Shown: positions 37,701 to 43,913 of the stretch, in pieces
How the letters are laid out: the number at the start of each line of letters is the position of its first letter
How positions within the stretch are numbered: position 1 is the first letter of the stretch
Source: Acanthaster planci
Taxonomy: Eukaryota > Echinodermata > Asteroidea > Valvatida > Acanthasteridae
Direction: 5' to 3'
Length of the DNA: 64,000 bases
Assembly (NCBI RefSeq): GCF_001949145.1
Contig: NW_019091497.1
Coordinates: 576,253 to 640,252, forward strand
Position numbers and translations under genes: made by a program
Notes under the pieces: generated by a model
Seen by the model: the letters and a program-made list of their open reading frames with translations, nothing else
Databases searched by the model: none
What the model was told of the DNA's origin: nothing

Positions 37701-39606
37701 GGGATCTAGCCAGCAAAATATCCGTCTTAGGATTGAGGTGATGGAGTCAGTTTGGGTATATGGATGGGAGTTCAAGTAACCCCCCCAAATGACAAACTGT
37801 TGTCATATATTGGTGAAGAGTACAAAGACACACAAAAGTGATTATAAGACAACTGCATTGCATGATTTTTTAAAAGGCAAGTGTTACCCTTGCCAGAAGT
37901 TATTCTCCTGTCCTTAGGTTCATCAACACTGCGAATGCCTCCTAAAGCTTGATTTATATATTACTTGGAATGCCAATTAACTCGGATTCCCCATCTCTTT
38001 AATCAATAACCAGATACAGGTCTAGGACTGCGCGCAATGTATGAAATCTCGTCCACTGAAATGAAAATTTCAGCTCGTTCAGGCTGCCCTGGGACCAACT
38101 TGGCAGCCACACTGGCGAAGTTACTGCCACTCTGCCTGCCTACTTACCGTAGTACGGCAAGGAAGTGGTTTGATCGACAACCAGCATACGTCGGTGCTTG
38201 GACTTTTCAATAGCAGACGTACGGAGCTTGTTGGTGTTGCACACGGTGACTGACGGTAACTCCAGCAAAGCTTTCGTTACGATCTTCACCTGTCGATTGA
38301 GACAGAGAAAAGAAGCACGCTTTTCATGACTTTCTCCAAGCCAAGATATGGTCCACGGCCTGGTGTAGTTCTGAGAATTTGGAGCTCGGGTTCGGAAGAC
38401 CGGGAGCATATCTTATGGTGATTTGTTGATCGTCTCCTTCTTGTTTTAGATTAATCTTGGTTGGGTCCTCGAATTATCCAGACAGGATTTGTTAAAATGG
38501 TCCCTTGTGCTGACAATAACGTCTTCCTTTACCCCAACATTAGAGCCGGGGGCACAATCCAGCCAAACGTTTTCTCCTTTGTCACGCTTTCCCCTTATTT
38601 TCGCGCAGAGCCTTTAGTGTTTCCAGCACTTTTAGAAAAATAATTTCAACACCAGTTTCATAAGTGAAAGATGGATCTTTTACGGCTAACAGCTGAATAC
38701 GTGTAGTTTTAGATTATGTTATACGGAAACGTTGAAGACAGGAAAGGAGCCGTCAATTGTCCATTAACGCTTTCCCACATTTCAGGAAAAGGTTGCAATT
38801 CTCTCACCATCTTTCGCAGTCCTTTTAACAAACCTACACTATTACTCAGCATTAACAAAATGCGCAACCGATATGAGAGGAAAAGCTGTGAAAGCCGTTT
38901 ATCAGCTAATAGCAGGAAAACACCATACGGTTTTCATTAATTTGAGGGACAGGAACATCAGGGGTAGCAAGGAATTACATGTCCTAAAATTGTAATAACT
39001 GCAATAATAGAAACGTCTTTTGGTATTACGTAAATGCATTTTCAAGAATCAGACCGATTTCATTCTTGTTTGAAAAGAGATTACGACAAATAATGAATTC
39101 TACGTGGAGAAAAATTGTTCAGGTAAAATATTTCATACTATAAAACATAAAGTAGCGAAGTTTGTACACTCAATGCGATGATGCATTGGGTAATTTACTT
39201 GATTGTTTGTTCATAAGGAGACTTTTCCAGAACTTCGTGAGTCATCGGGTGAACATTGATTAATTACGATTTTCTTTGGAGATTTTTGCTTACCTCAACA
39301 TTAACTGGATAGCGTCTGAACTTCAAGACAAGAACTGTGCCCTGATAAAATGTGGCCACCACTCCAGCTAGGAAAAGGACGGTCCACAGCAGGCGGCCAA
39401 AAAGGGTAGTTGCGCGGAAAATGTTGGGGAATCCGTGCGCTGTTGTCTGCTCCAGTGCAAATTTCTTGACCGTGGCACAGACCGTTTTACGCGGGCTCTC
39501 TATCTGCGTGTCCTCGGAGTTGTACTTGAACTCAGCCTCACCAGCCCGTAGCGGCTTGAGGTGCATGCTATCCATGTCTGATGGCTCTACGTTGTCTCGG
39601 CTACCT
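1646..39606 (-). CDS. Mosaic DEG/ENaC (ASC) ion channel with LDLa, kringle and SRCR modules (whole gene, 24 exons)
   Basis: Predicted sodium-permeable cation-channel subunit of the degenerin/ENaC family at the plasma membrane. Seen: an N-terminal cytosolic HG motif, TM1, a post-TM1 VTVCN strand, a 656-residue modular insert, then the family palm segment ([11 protein letters not shown]), [20 protein letters not shown], a Cys-rich stretch with CDC, the SMSKWPS motif, and TM2 with GLYIGFS, ending in a short cytosolic tail and TAG. The exons add up to about 1,183 residues; ordinary family members have about 500-700. All exon phases agree except between exons 18 and 19, where a small exon of 3n+2 bases must be missing. 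The ATG at 39575-39573 is chosen because it lies just upstream of conserved sequence in the first open exon; an upstream exon cannot be excluded. The ion selectivity and any ligand are inference. Family assignment is very secure; the module order depends on all exons belonging to one transcript, supported by phase and order. Confidence 0.88.
2599..2674 (-). CDS. Channel exon 23: pre-TM2 strand
   Basis: 76 bases, phase 2 in and phase 0 out; acceptor tcgttttccccacag, donor CCG|GTTTGT. Encodes [17 protein letters not shown] and TKEVPAYP, matching the family pattern N..xLxVYFEEL.YE....P.Y that leads into TM2. Confidence 0.9.
3229..3296 (-). CDS. Channel exon 22: thumb helix
   Basis: 68 bases, phase 0 in and phase 2 out; acceptor cgaattttcag, donor TTT|GTAAGT. 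Encodes [22 protein letters not shown], an amphipathic helical stretch at the place of the thumb helix that links the WPS motif to the pre-TM2 strand. Sequence identity to the family is low here, but phase and order fit. Confidence 0.8.
3410..3467 (-). CDS. Channel exon 21: [13 protein letters not shown] segment
   Basis: 58 bases, phase 2 in and phase 0 out; acceptor atttaatttacag, donor ACA|GTAAGT. Encodes [19 protein letters not shown], the family Y...S.SxxxWP motif. It joins exon 20 to read CPEQCSEVYY. Confidence 0.92.
3898..3970 (-). CDS. Channel exon 20: thumb cysteines ending CDCPEQC
   Basis: 73 bases, phase 1 in and phase 2 out; acceptor tttttaacttgaatag, donor CAG|GTGTGT. Encodes [16 protein letters not shown] and SCDCPEQC, fitting the C...CxCPxxC that precedes the YxxSxS element. 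A second AG eight bases downstream (gtgtgcag) gives the wrong phase, so the upstream AG is preferred. Confidence 0.82.
4719..4824 (-). CDS. Channel exon 19: cysteine-rich CxC segment
   Basis: 106 bases, phase 0 in and phase 1 out; acceptor tttccactctacag, donor AAG|GTTAGC. Encodes [17 protein letters not shown], the C-x3-C-x8-CxC thumb/palm cysteine pattern of DEG/ENaC channels (usually CxxxCxx...xxCGC), then [11 protein letters not shown]. Confidence 0.88.
5364..5439 (-). CDS. Channel exon 18: PYGKC segment
   Basis: 76 bases, phase 0 in and phase 1 out; acceptor cattttttcaacag, proposed donor G|GTAGAA. Encodes [23 protein letters not shown] corresponds to the PYGxC that follows the GLR element in family members. 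The 3' end is the weakest call in the gene, because exon 19 starts in phase 0 and a small exon (3n+2 bases) must lie between. Confidence 0.72.
5702..5949 (+). CDS. Possible plus-strand terminal exon or gene fragment, unrecognised
   Basis: Between channel exons 17 and 18, a plus-strand frame follows a good acceptor (taaccatatttgcag) and stays open for about 82 codons to TGA at 5947-5949. It begins [20 protein letters not shown] and has a basic end ([11 protein letters not shown]). It is GC-rich compared with the AT-rich introns around it. I do not recognise the product. It may be the last exon of a nested gene, a gene fragment or a repeat; no upstream partner exon was found. Confidence 0.25.
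6038..6201 (-). CDS. Channel exon 17: EQDEYIG palm segment
   Basis: 164 bases, phase 1 in and phase 0 out; acceptor cccatatttacag, donor TAC|GTAAGA. Encodes [18 protein letters not shown], then [11 protein letters not shown] and [15 protein letters not shown]. These match the family order L.LxxxQxEY, aGaRVxIHxxxxxPxP, then the PGxxTSIGLR element. Confidence 0.92.
6809..6909 (-). CDS. Channel exon 16: YGNCFTFN segment
   Basis: 101 bases, phase 2 in and phase 1 out; acceptor ctattgtcctccag, donor G|GTATAG. Encodes [17 protein letters not shown], the family YGNCYTFN motif, then [16 protein letters not shown]. It joins exon 15 by completing an AG|C serine codon. Confidence 0.9.
7544..7844 (-). 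CDS. Channel exon 15: return to ASC ectodomain (palm)
   Basis: Phase 1 in, phase 2 out, 301 bases; acceptor ccccactttgacag, donor CAG|GTGAAC. After about 70 residues with many aromatic residues ([13 protein letters not shown] ... [19 protein letters not shown]) comes [14 protein letters not shown], the family's QLEDxLLSC palm signature, then [11 protein letters not shown], which fits the FNGxxC element. Reading further upstream in this frame (a Met near 7941) is intron. Confidence 0.9.
8599..8733 (-). CDS. Channel exon 14: degenerate LDLa module 9
   Basis: Phase 1-1 exon of 135 bases with donor G|GTGAGT. Reads [33 protein letters not shown]. The last three cysteines and the DDE acidic end are LDLa-like; the first cysteine of the domain is absent and the third position is occupied by Val-Glu. 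It is the last module before the channel sequence resumes. Confidence 0.8.
9263..9545. mobile_element. Foldback/MITE-like element in channel intron 14
   Basis: Two arms of about 110-120 bases are imperfect reverse complements. The left arm begins cgatccgactaccaaccgct and the right arm ends agcggtgggtagtcgcatcg. Both contain CTTATAAGTGA, GCCTGTGCAGCAAAA and AACTGTGATGCTA blocks. The short centre is around 9390-9430. Shape and size fit a non-autonomous foldback element; no coding capacity. Confidence 0.72.
9558..9884 (+). mobile_element. Penelope-like element remnant (GIY-YIG endonuclease side)
   Basis: Open frame with linker-like [17 protein letters not shown], then [19 protein letters not shown] and [19 protein letters not shown]. 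The arrangement VY.F.C..C...YIGkT.R.L.tRi.EH is the GIY-YIG nuclease of Penelope-like retroelements. It is truncated after EHSTGPNS by a stop, and the key Thr of YIGkT is replaced by Met. A dead fragment inside the channel intron. Confidence 0.6.
10561..10725 (-). CDS. Channel exon 13: LDLa module 8 with an insertion
   Basis: Phase 1-1 exon of 165 bases, acceptor aattcaattccag, donor A|GTAAGT. Reads [31 protein letters not shown], then an extra basic segment ([11 protein letters not shown]) before TSDEMRC. Six cysteines and SDE are kept, but the acidic loop is about a dozen residues longer than normal. Confidence 0.85.
11040..11660 (+). mobile_element. Second Penelope-like element remnant
   Basis: Translating with frame changes gives [10 protein letters not shown] near 11365-11392, then EKPADACP, and downstream [39 protein letters not shown]. 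This follows the order of a Penelope-like GIY-YIG domain (C.CGKVYIGeTgR ... SAi.eHa..t.H.idwd.A..i). Stops and shifts interrupt it, so it is a relic. The region up to about 11,960 has only short frames. Confidence 0.5.
12054..12182 (-). CDS. Channel exon 12: LDLa module 7
   Basis: Phase 1-1 exon of 129 bases with donor G|GTATGT. Reads [37 protein letters not shown], six cysteines with the SDE calcium end intact. Follows the SRCR exon and begins the second LDLa block. Confidence 0.88.
14530..14868 (-). CDS. Channel exon 11: SRCR domain
   Basis: Phase 1-1 exon of 339 bases (113 residues), donor T|GTAAGT. Scavenger-receptor cysteine-rich features: [61 protein letters not shown]. Four cysteines are visible, so the usual pair count of six to eight is reduced; the Cys normally in the GTVCDD motif is replaced (GTISDPD). 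SRCR domains bind proteins and polyanions. The exon is clearly GC-rich compared with its introns. Confidence 0.9.
14998..15157. mobile_element. Foldback element flanked by 15-base direct repeats
   Basis: Left arm from tatcgacaagaatataagat to tgaaatatatgattg and right arm from caatcatatatttcag to ttgtcgata are reverse complements over about 48 bases. An identical 15-base sequence (ccatgggtaacagta) lies at 14983-14997 and 15192-15206, possibly a target duplication. Located in channel intron 10. Confidence 0.7.
15685..15972 (-). CDS. Channel exon 10: kringle domain
   Basis: Phase 1-1 exon of 288 bases (96 residues), donor G|GTGAGT. Kringle landmarks in order: [56 protein letters not shown]. All six cysteines are present, as are the YRG, LPW and CRNP motifs. 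Kringles are triple-loop disulfide domains used for protein and lipid binding in plasma proteases and Wnt-pathway receptors. One complete domain in one exon fits exon shuffling. Confidence 0.9.
16421..16549 (-). CDS. Channel exon 9: unassigned cysteine module
   Basis: Phase 1-1 exon of 129 bases, acceptor tctcatttcag, donor CAG|GTACCG. Encodes [40 protein letters not shown], four cysteines without an LDLa acidic end. It could be a lead-in to the kringle of the next exon or a diverged small disulfide domain; I do not recognise it. Its place in the gene rests on splice sites, phase and position between clear module exons. Confidence 0.68.
18370..18480 (-). CDS. Channel exon 8: degenerate LDLa module 6
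   Basis: Phase 1-1 exon of 111 bases, acceptor ttgttattttcag, donor A|GTGAGT. Reads [34 protein letters not shown]. Cysteine spacing follows LDLa and GVDETNC keeps DE, but the early hydrophobic residues (F.C) are lost and the loops are compressed. Calcium binding is doubtful. Confidence 0.78.
20490..20735 (+). mobile_element. tRNA-derived SINE with duplicated 86-base body
   Basis: A tRNA-like head (ggtggttgagtggttaagcc as A box, gggttcgagtcccaccc as B box, ends pairing ctcgg/cccgag) at 20490-20560 is followed by a body of 86 bases repeated twice in tandem (starts at 20563 and 20649). The anticodon arm is not tRNA-like, so this is an RNA polymerase III derived SINE and not a working tRNA gene. 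Confidence 0.6.
21964..22104 (-). CDS. Channel exon 7: LDLa module 5
   Basis: Phase 1-1 exon of 141 bases with donor G|GTGAGT. Reads [38 protein letters not shown], a complete LDLa with intact calcium ligands. A linker rich in Pro and Val precedes the first Cys. Confidence 0.89.
22478..22633 (-). CDS. Channel exon 6: LDLa module 4
   Basis: Phase 1-1 exon of 156 bases, long polypyrimidine acceptor (ttttattttcag), donor G|GTATGT. Reads [36 protein letters not shown] with all six cysteines and the SDE end, followed by about ten residues of linker (GSPDVSRG). Confidence 0.88.
23620..23692. repeat. Small inverted-repeat element
   Basis: Ends gcgttcgataagc and gctaatcgaacgc are reverse complements with one mismatch, and a second palindrome (gcctcattttgaggc) lies inside. 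Fits a very short MITE. No coding content. Confidence 0.4.
24164..24280 (-). CDS. Channel exon 5: LDLa module 3
   Basis: Phase 1-1 exon of 117 bases, acceptor gtgtgtgtctag, donor G|GTAAGT. A textbook LDLa: [14 protein letters not shown], then [13 protein letters not shown], then [11 protein letters not shown]. All calcium-ligand positions (D-x-x-D-x-SDE) are present. Confidence 0.9.
24700..24831 (-). CDS. Channel exon 4: LDLa module 2
   Basis: Phase 1-1 exon of 132 bases with donor GTC|GTAAGT. Reads [12 protein letters not shown] ... CIPWEKKC ... [10 protein letters not shown]. This has six cysteines, with an acidic calcium-ligand end of the E-x-E-D-x-D type. The loop after the second Cys is a few residues longer than usual. 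Confidence 0.86.
25724..25849 (-). CDS. Channel exon 3: LDL-receptor class A module 1
   Basis: Phase 1-1 exon of 126 bases. Cysteines and the SDE acidic end (CLDDDFAC ... CIKRYLLC ... NDTSDERDC) fit an LDLa repeat, a small disulfide-rich calcium-binding fold. The 5' splice site is read as a GC-AG donor (TACG|GCAAGT), since no GT lies at the phase-correct place and GCAAGT is the usual GC-donor consensus. Confidence 0.82.
25850..26979. other. Part of channel intron 2 without recognised content
   Basis: AT-rich, with no convincing exon on either strand. The right part, next to the LINE at 26,980, may be its decayed 5' end, but I cannot recognise an ORF1. Confidence 0.4.
26980..29830 (+). mobile_element. 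LINE (non-LTR retrotransposon, CR1/L2-like), decayed
   Basis: Endonuclease region first ([43 protein letters not shown]), then the reverse transcriptase: [40 protein letters not shown] followed by a stop, [30 protein letters not shown]. The order EN then RT and the FLYADDT catalytic motif identify a CR1/L2-type LINE. Several stops and frameshifts kill it. One N sits at 28397. It lies in channel intron 2, antisense to the channel. Confidence 0.85.
30416..30605. mobile_element. hAT-like MITE with perfect 8-base target duplication
   Basis: Starts cagtggtgtaacta and ends tagttacgcaactg (reverse complement cagttgcgtaacta). It is flanked by identical ctttctat at 30408-30415 and 30606-30613. The interior is G/C-rich with GTGCCCCC repeats. 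The 8-base duplication and CAGxGG-GTAACTA ends are those of hAT superfamily non-autonomous elements. Confidence 0.85.
31195..31620 (+). mobile_element. LINE fragment, RT C-terminal end
   Basis: One open frame reads [56 protein letters not shown] and TGSRPVGRP, a widespread C-terminal segment of invertebrate non-LTR polyproteins (LLYGsEtWt...R.ln.fh.rcLR.ilgi.w.D ... LrWlGHv.RM). Isolated 5'-truncated piece, different from the LINE at 27.0-29.8 kb. Confidence 0.75.
32071..33210. repeat. Direct repeats bracketing the LINE copy
   Basis: The same 26 bases (gtgggtgagtttgtttctgc plus attcaa) occur at 32071-32096 and 33107-33132. A sequence with aacaataggacaataaggtc, gattgacaactgtgt and aaaacatatgggtggtcttc occurs at about 32945-33035 and again at 33135-33200. 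The layout is that of a local duplication with the LINE piece inserted at its left joint. Confidence 0.7.
32098..32937 (+). mobile_element. Second copy of the LINE RT segment
   Basis: Nearly identical to 28540-29403, including the same stop after GAVFLDL and the same downstream frameshifts, with a few deletions (for example around 32385 and 32450). It begins directly after an N at 32097 and ends abruptly at 32937. Shared disabling lesions mean it was copied from an already dead element, or is an assembly artefact. Confidence 0.85.
33211..38147. other. Rest of channel intron 2, no gene recognised
   Basis: AT-rich DNA with short frames only. I found no LDLa, kringle or SRCR exon in the minus strand here and no retroelement motif. 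A palindromic AT run (ttattaatttattaattaat) lies near 37318-37345. Confidence 0.45.
38148..38289 (-). CDS. Channel exon 2: post-TM1 ectodomain strand
   Basis: Acceptor ctcaatcgacag and donor G|GTAAGTA. Encodes [17 protein letters not shown] and [10 protein letters not shown], the family's FPAVTICNLNPFR-type strand with its first conserved Cys, then a basic linker ending SLPYY. Enters in phase 0 from exon 1 and leaves in phase 1. That phase is what allows the following symmetric module exons. An intron of about 12.3 kb filled with retroelements separates it from exon 3. Confidence 0.88.
39294..39606 (-). CDS. Channel exon 1: cytosolic N terminus, HG motif and TM1
   Basis: A 3' splice-like site (tgtgtgtcag) precedes 39606, and the frame open from there contains ATG at 39575. 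From that Met there are 94 residues: a charged cytosolic stretch, the gating motif [10 protein letters not shown] with His47-Gly48, then TM1 at about residues 62-84 ([17 protein letters not shown]), then the start of the ectodomain RYPVNVE. The exon ends in phase 0 at a GTAAGC donor. The HG motif is essential for gating in known DEG/ENaC channels. The bases 39576-39606 are either 5' UTR or part of a longer N terminus. Confidence 0.88.
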
Positions 39607-39693
39607 GACACACAATGAGAAGAGATAAAAAATACGCGCATAAACGCCTGAAGTCTGCACTTGAATGATATTGAGTGGGTGGGACATCACGGC

Positions 39694-39943
39694 CAGTGGC
39701 GTATTCAGCGGGGGGGGGAGCAACTTGCCCTCGGAAGGATTTTTTTTAACAAAGAATACTTCATAGGAGAGTAGGAAAGAAAGTAATCGGTATATTTAGC
39801 AAATATTAGCACCAAACCCCTAAGAAAACAAAACCAATAAATGAGAGCAAGGATGTTGGGACCATGAGTAAGGCTTTTGAATGAGCATGAAGCCGCATTC
39901 CCCCATGAACTTGTCCCGACACCAAAAGCTGGATACGCCACTG
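39694..39943. mobile_element. hAT-like MITE upstream of channel exon 1
   Basis: Ends cagtggcgtattcagc and gctggatacgccactg are reverse complements with one mismatch. Flanking 8-mers atcacggc and accacgcc agree at six of eight bases, fitting an old hAT target duplication. About 250 bases, with a poly-G start, lying only about 90 bases upstream of the proposed first channel exon. Confidence 0.72.
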
Positions 39944-39951
39944 ACCACGCC

Positions 39952-42938
39952 GGTAAAGACCGAGATGGACGGGTGGGGCAAGTCATTGTTGGGGACTGCG
40001 AGGCATGGTGCATGACTTGCATCGGGAGCAGTTTTTACCACAGGTTAAAGAACCCCACCCAGGATTTTTTTCTGTTATTAGTTAAATGTATTAATTTAAA
40101 TCGCCTCCAGCTCCTTTAATAGACAACAGTTACCTATGCCTAGCTTTTCGGGAGATCTTCAAGGACGAAATCATCCCTTGAAAACATACACAGCTAGATC
40201 CGTTACGGCAATGCTTATAAAACAGTAGGCCTACAGTAAAGACAGGCATTACAGCACGAAGCGATACGAGGAATAATTATGTGCTTGATTAAGACGACAG
40301 AAAATAGTGTCTCACCTTTCTAACGTGACATGAATAAGCGCGTCCCACGTCGTTGAGTTAAGCTGTATGCGCGCGGGCCGACTGCTCTGTTCGGCGTCAA
40401 ATTTACACTAACATCTCCCCGGCGCTAGCTATCCCTTTAAAAACACATTGCAGCTGGCAATCTGTTCCCGCAACAGCGTTCACATGCTCAGTTGCCCAGT
40501 ACAAATAGAGGTATGCTCCCAACCAGTTGATCGATGGTCCTTTTAGTAGTTGTAATCCTGCCTTCATTTGCCGTCTGTCTTCAGCCGGTATGGATTCGTG
40601 CTGGACAGCCGTCCAGCAAATTTTGTCTGGAGTCGGTGATGGCAGGAGTCTGTGATGGCTGGTGTGGTCATTACAGTCGTTCGCGCCTGATATGACAGCA
40701 TGTGGGAGCTAGTATACGCCCAGAGAGCTGAGATGGTTTGAGGAAGGTTCAGATGTTGTGAGCCAAGGTACGGGGATTAAATGATATCACATCGGCCCCT
40801 TTAAATTACAGATACTGTGAGATACTGTACACGTAATAACTGCTTTTGCATTATTATAAGTTGTAAAGTTTGATGCACCAATTCAAAATATATGTGCGTT
40901 GCGTTATATTTGCAATTAACCTTTATTCACGGACACAAAAAGTACCTACTGAAATGATACATTTACTTTAGGCATTTTTTTCTAGCCACTAGTCTATTCC
41001 TCTTGTCCATTCTTTGAACTGGTTAATAACTGCTTAAACCTTGGCCAACTATGATATAGGCAGACTGCTGGAATCTTTTATTACTATGAGCCTAAAACAA
41101 TGGAGCATGTTTGTCCCACATTTTTGGCAGGCTTGCTAGGCTAGAATCCGAGAATTTTCAGAATTCTGTTTGAAATATGCAAAAATACTCAACGTGCAAA
41201 ATTTTCTGTAAAAAGCGGGGTTATTTAAAGTTAATCAAATTTTGCCAAAAATCTGCTAAATGGTCACCCTGGTCATGGAAAACAGTCTGGCTTAGTTTTT
41301 ACTCACCCATGCGTTGACCAATCACTAGTGCGTATATGGCACTTCCGCATTTGTCGGAAGCCTGAACCGGCCTTGTAGGTATAGTGTGCACCAGTGGTAA
41401 AATCCCCCAAATGAGAGCACAGTATAATCCTAAAACATCTTACTTGAAAGAAAGTATTGTACAGCCTCAATCAGTCTGTAAAATATTTCCGCCCAGTATG
41501 CTGTAGTTTTCGAGAAAATAGAAACTTGGTTCTCCTTTTTACGATGGTCGTATAAGAGTTCATGTCACTTCGCACACCACATTCTTTAACAGGTGCCCAT
41601 TTTCTTGTGTGTAGTGTTTAAACTGAATTTATAGGAAGCTAAGTGTAAGGTGAAAAGTGGAAATAAATTCGATCAGTCTAAATTTAAATTCAATTCAAGG
41701 GAAGGATTTTCTTCACGCAAAAACTTTGCGAATTTAAAATCACCCCTGGAGCATAAGCAACCCGTCATCGGTTGAAAGGACCCACGTTGGTCATTTTGCA
41801 GTCGTTCTGGCAAAGTTCAGTATCCACCAAAAGAGCCTCCGTTACTAAGAAAATAGCGCCCTCTCTTGGTCCAGCTCGAGGCCCAAAGAGCCCATTTCGT
41901 AAATTCTAAATACACGTACAACCGTTTTTCCTCGTAACTTTATGAATATGCTGTAAAAGACAGTCCTTTTTGTTGAATCCTTTTGAAAGGGGGAATAACA
42001 CATTTCTGTATTTAAAAAACCGGAAGACAGTGATGTTGCTATGATGTCATTGGAGGAAGACTGATTTCTTCAGTCAAAATTTGGAATCCAAGCTTCAGCT
42101 CAGTAAATATGGCTTGTGCAAGAAAGCTCGGCTGAATTGAAAAACAATGATTGACACACAAGAGAGGAAAATATCAATAATTCAGGCAAATCTTTACAAC
42201 AACAGTACTGTTGTAACAATGAGTTTTCTCCCTTGGATGACATCACACCCATCGGTGTACACATTTTTATTAGTAAAAAACAAACCCATAATGGCACCAA
42301 TATTGGTTGATTGGTTGCATCAATATGTTTGCATTTCATAGATTCCCCTTAACGAAGCCGGTAGACCCTCCAGTGAAGCCGTCATGACCCTTCAGTGAAG
42401 CCCGTTGATTTGCCCTTTAATCTGTGCGGATTATGCAGTTATAGCCTGCTTGCACTTTCGGCTGAGGGTGGTCGTCGTGGCTTGTCTGCAACGGGCGGCT
42501 GCCCGATCTTTTCTTGGCGAGATTGCTTCCAATAACTGTAGCTGGTGTATAGAAATGAGACGTCCAACATCAAATATATCAATAGCATTTTTCAGGATTT
42601 GTTTTCCAAACTCAGTTTGAAAGAATTCCCGTAATAAATGTAAAGATTAATTTTATGTACACGCAAAGTACAGCCTCCAACTCCAACACGTGTTCACTTA
42701 TGCATCGTTTTTGCTTTTTTATCCAGACTTTTAAAAAGCGGATTTTATTATTTCGAGTTAAAAAGAACCGATCCCATGTCGATTCGATATAGTGTTCCTT
42801 GTGGGTTTTTTCTGGACAAATAGTAATTCGGTCATTTTCGTAAAGCGACTTTTGGTTTGACAGAGTTCGCTGTATTTTCATGCCGAGATACAAAAATACA
42901 CGTACTGCCGAACGTACACCATCGGGTTTTCCCTCGAA
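39952..42938. other. DNA upstream of the channel gene
   Basis: Presumed 5' region of the channel gene. I recognise no exon, core promoter element or RNA gene. A GC-richer stretch around 40320-40440 could hold a promoter but nothing proves it. Confidence 0.35.
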
Positions 42939-43112
42939 GGCTGGTTCCGACGACTGGCGTGAAAGCGAGCACCGACACAAATTCGTGACGTCAGATCAAA
43001 TATTGGTAAAAGTTGAGCACATTTCGACTCGAGCGAAATTCGCCGCAAACATTCATGACGTCAAATTTGTGTTGCTTTTCGCATTCGCCTGCAGTACTTG
43101 TGAGAACCAGCC
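42939..43112. repeat. Short MITE with GGCTGGTTC ends
   Basis: Begins ggctggttc and ends gagaaccagcc, forming terminal inverted repeats. The interior has two GTGACGTCA/ATGACGTCA boxes and TTCGAGCGAAAT. A related interior occurs at about 22150-22270 in channel intron 6 (cgcaactttgtgacgtcaga, attcgagcgaaat), so this is a dispersed family. Confidence 0.5.
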
Positions 43113-43913
43113 TTAAAATAGTTGAAGTTCGAAAACAACTGGCGTAAGAACTTTTTTCCCATGAGGCGTACTGCTTGACACCATGAAAACAAAACTGATT
43201 AACCCACTGCAAACTGACCGTCAAACACGATACTTAAACACTTGTTGCGCGTGTTCTACTCAAGTTCTAACTTCAATCGTTTTTCATTGTTTTGTTTTGT
43301 TTTTTAATTACTGAGTGCCAAAATAAACAGAAGATGAAATTACGATAAATACCAACATCCCTGCTAAAAGGAACATTATAAAATTTAAACAAAGAACAAT
43401 GGTTCGACATCATGGCATTATCTCGAGTTTATCTGAAAGAGCGCCGACAACTCTTTCCAAAATCTTTCAAACTATTAGAAGCAAATTACCTTTTAACAAT
43501 GACGAAGTCGAGGCTATTAAACAGTAGTGATTTGATCCTAAACTTGAGATTGAAAAAATCATCACATTATTCATTTTTTTTCAGGTGCGCGAGGAATATT
43601 GATGCCAGTGAACATACCTAAGGCCCCAGTTTATCGAAAGAACAACCTTTTTGGAAAACCTATCGAAATAGAACACAATTGTGCATCATAGGCCTACACA
43701 AAGTAGTTTTCAATTATCACTGTTGATGCGCAACGTACGTACTGATGCATGTTTATGGTGCTGACATCGCTTTATAGACCTTTGCGCTGATGAACTACTG
43801 CCGCCCATGGTTTCATGTGAGGTTGGAGGCTGTCAAAATAACGGTATTCGGACGTTCCACTGTAATATAAGTGCCGTAGGTATCTGTGCATACCTTATGC
43901 TTGGGCTCTAAAC

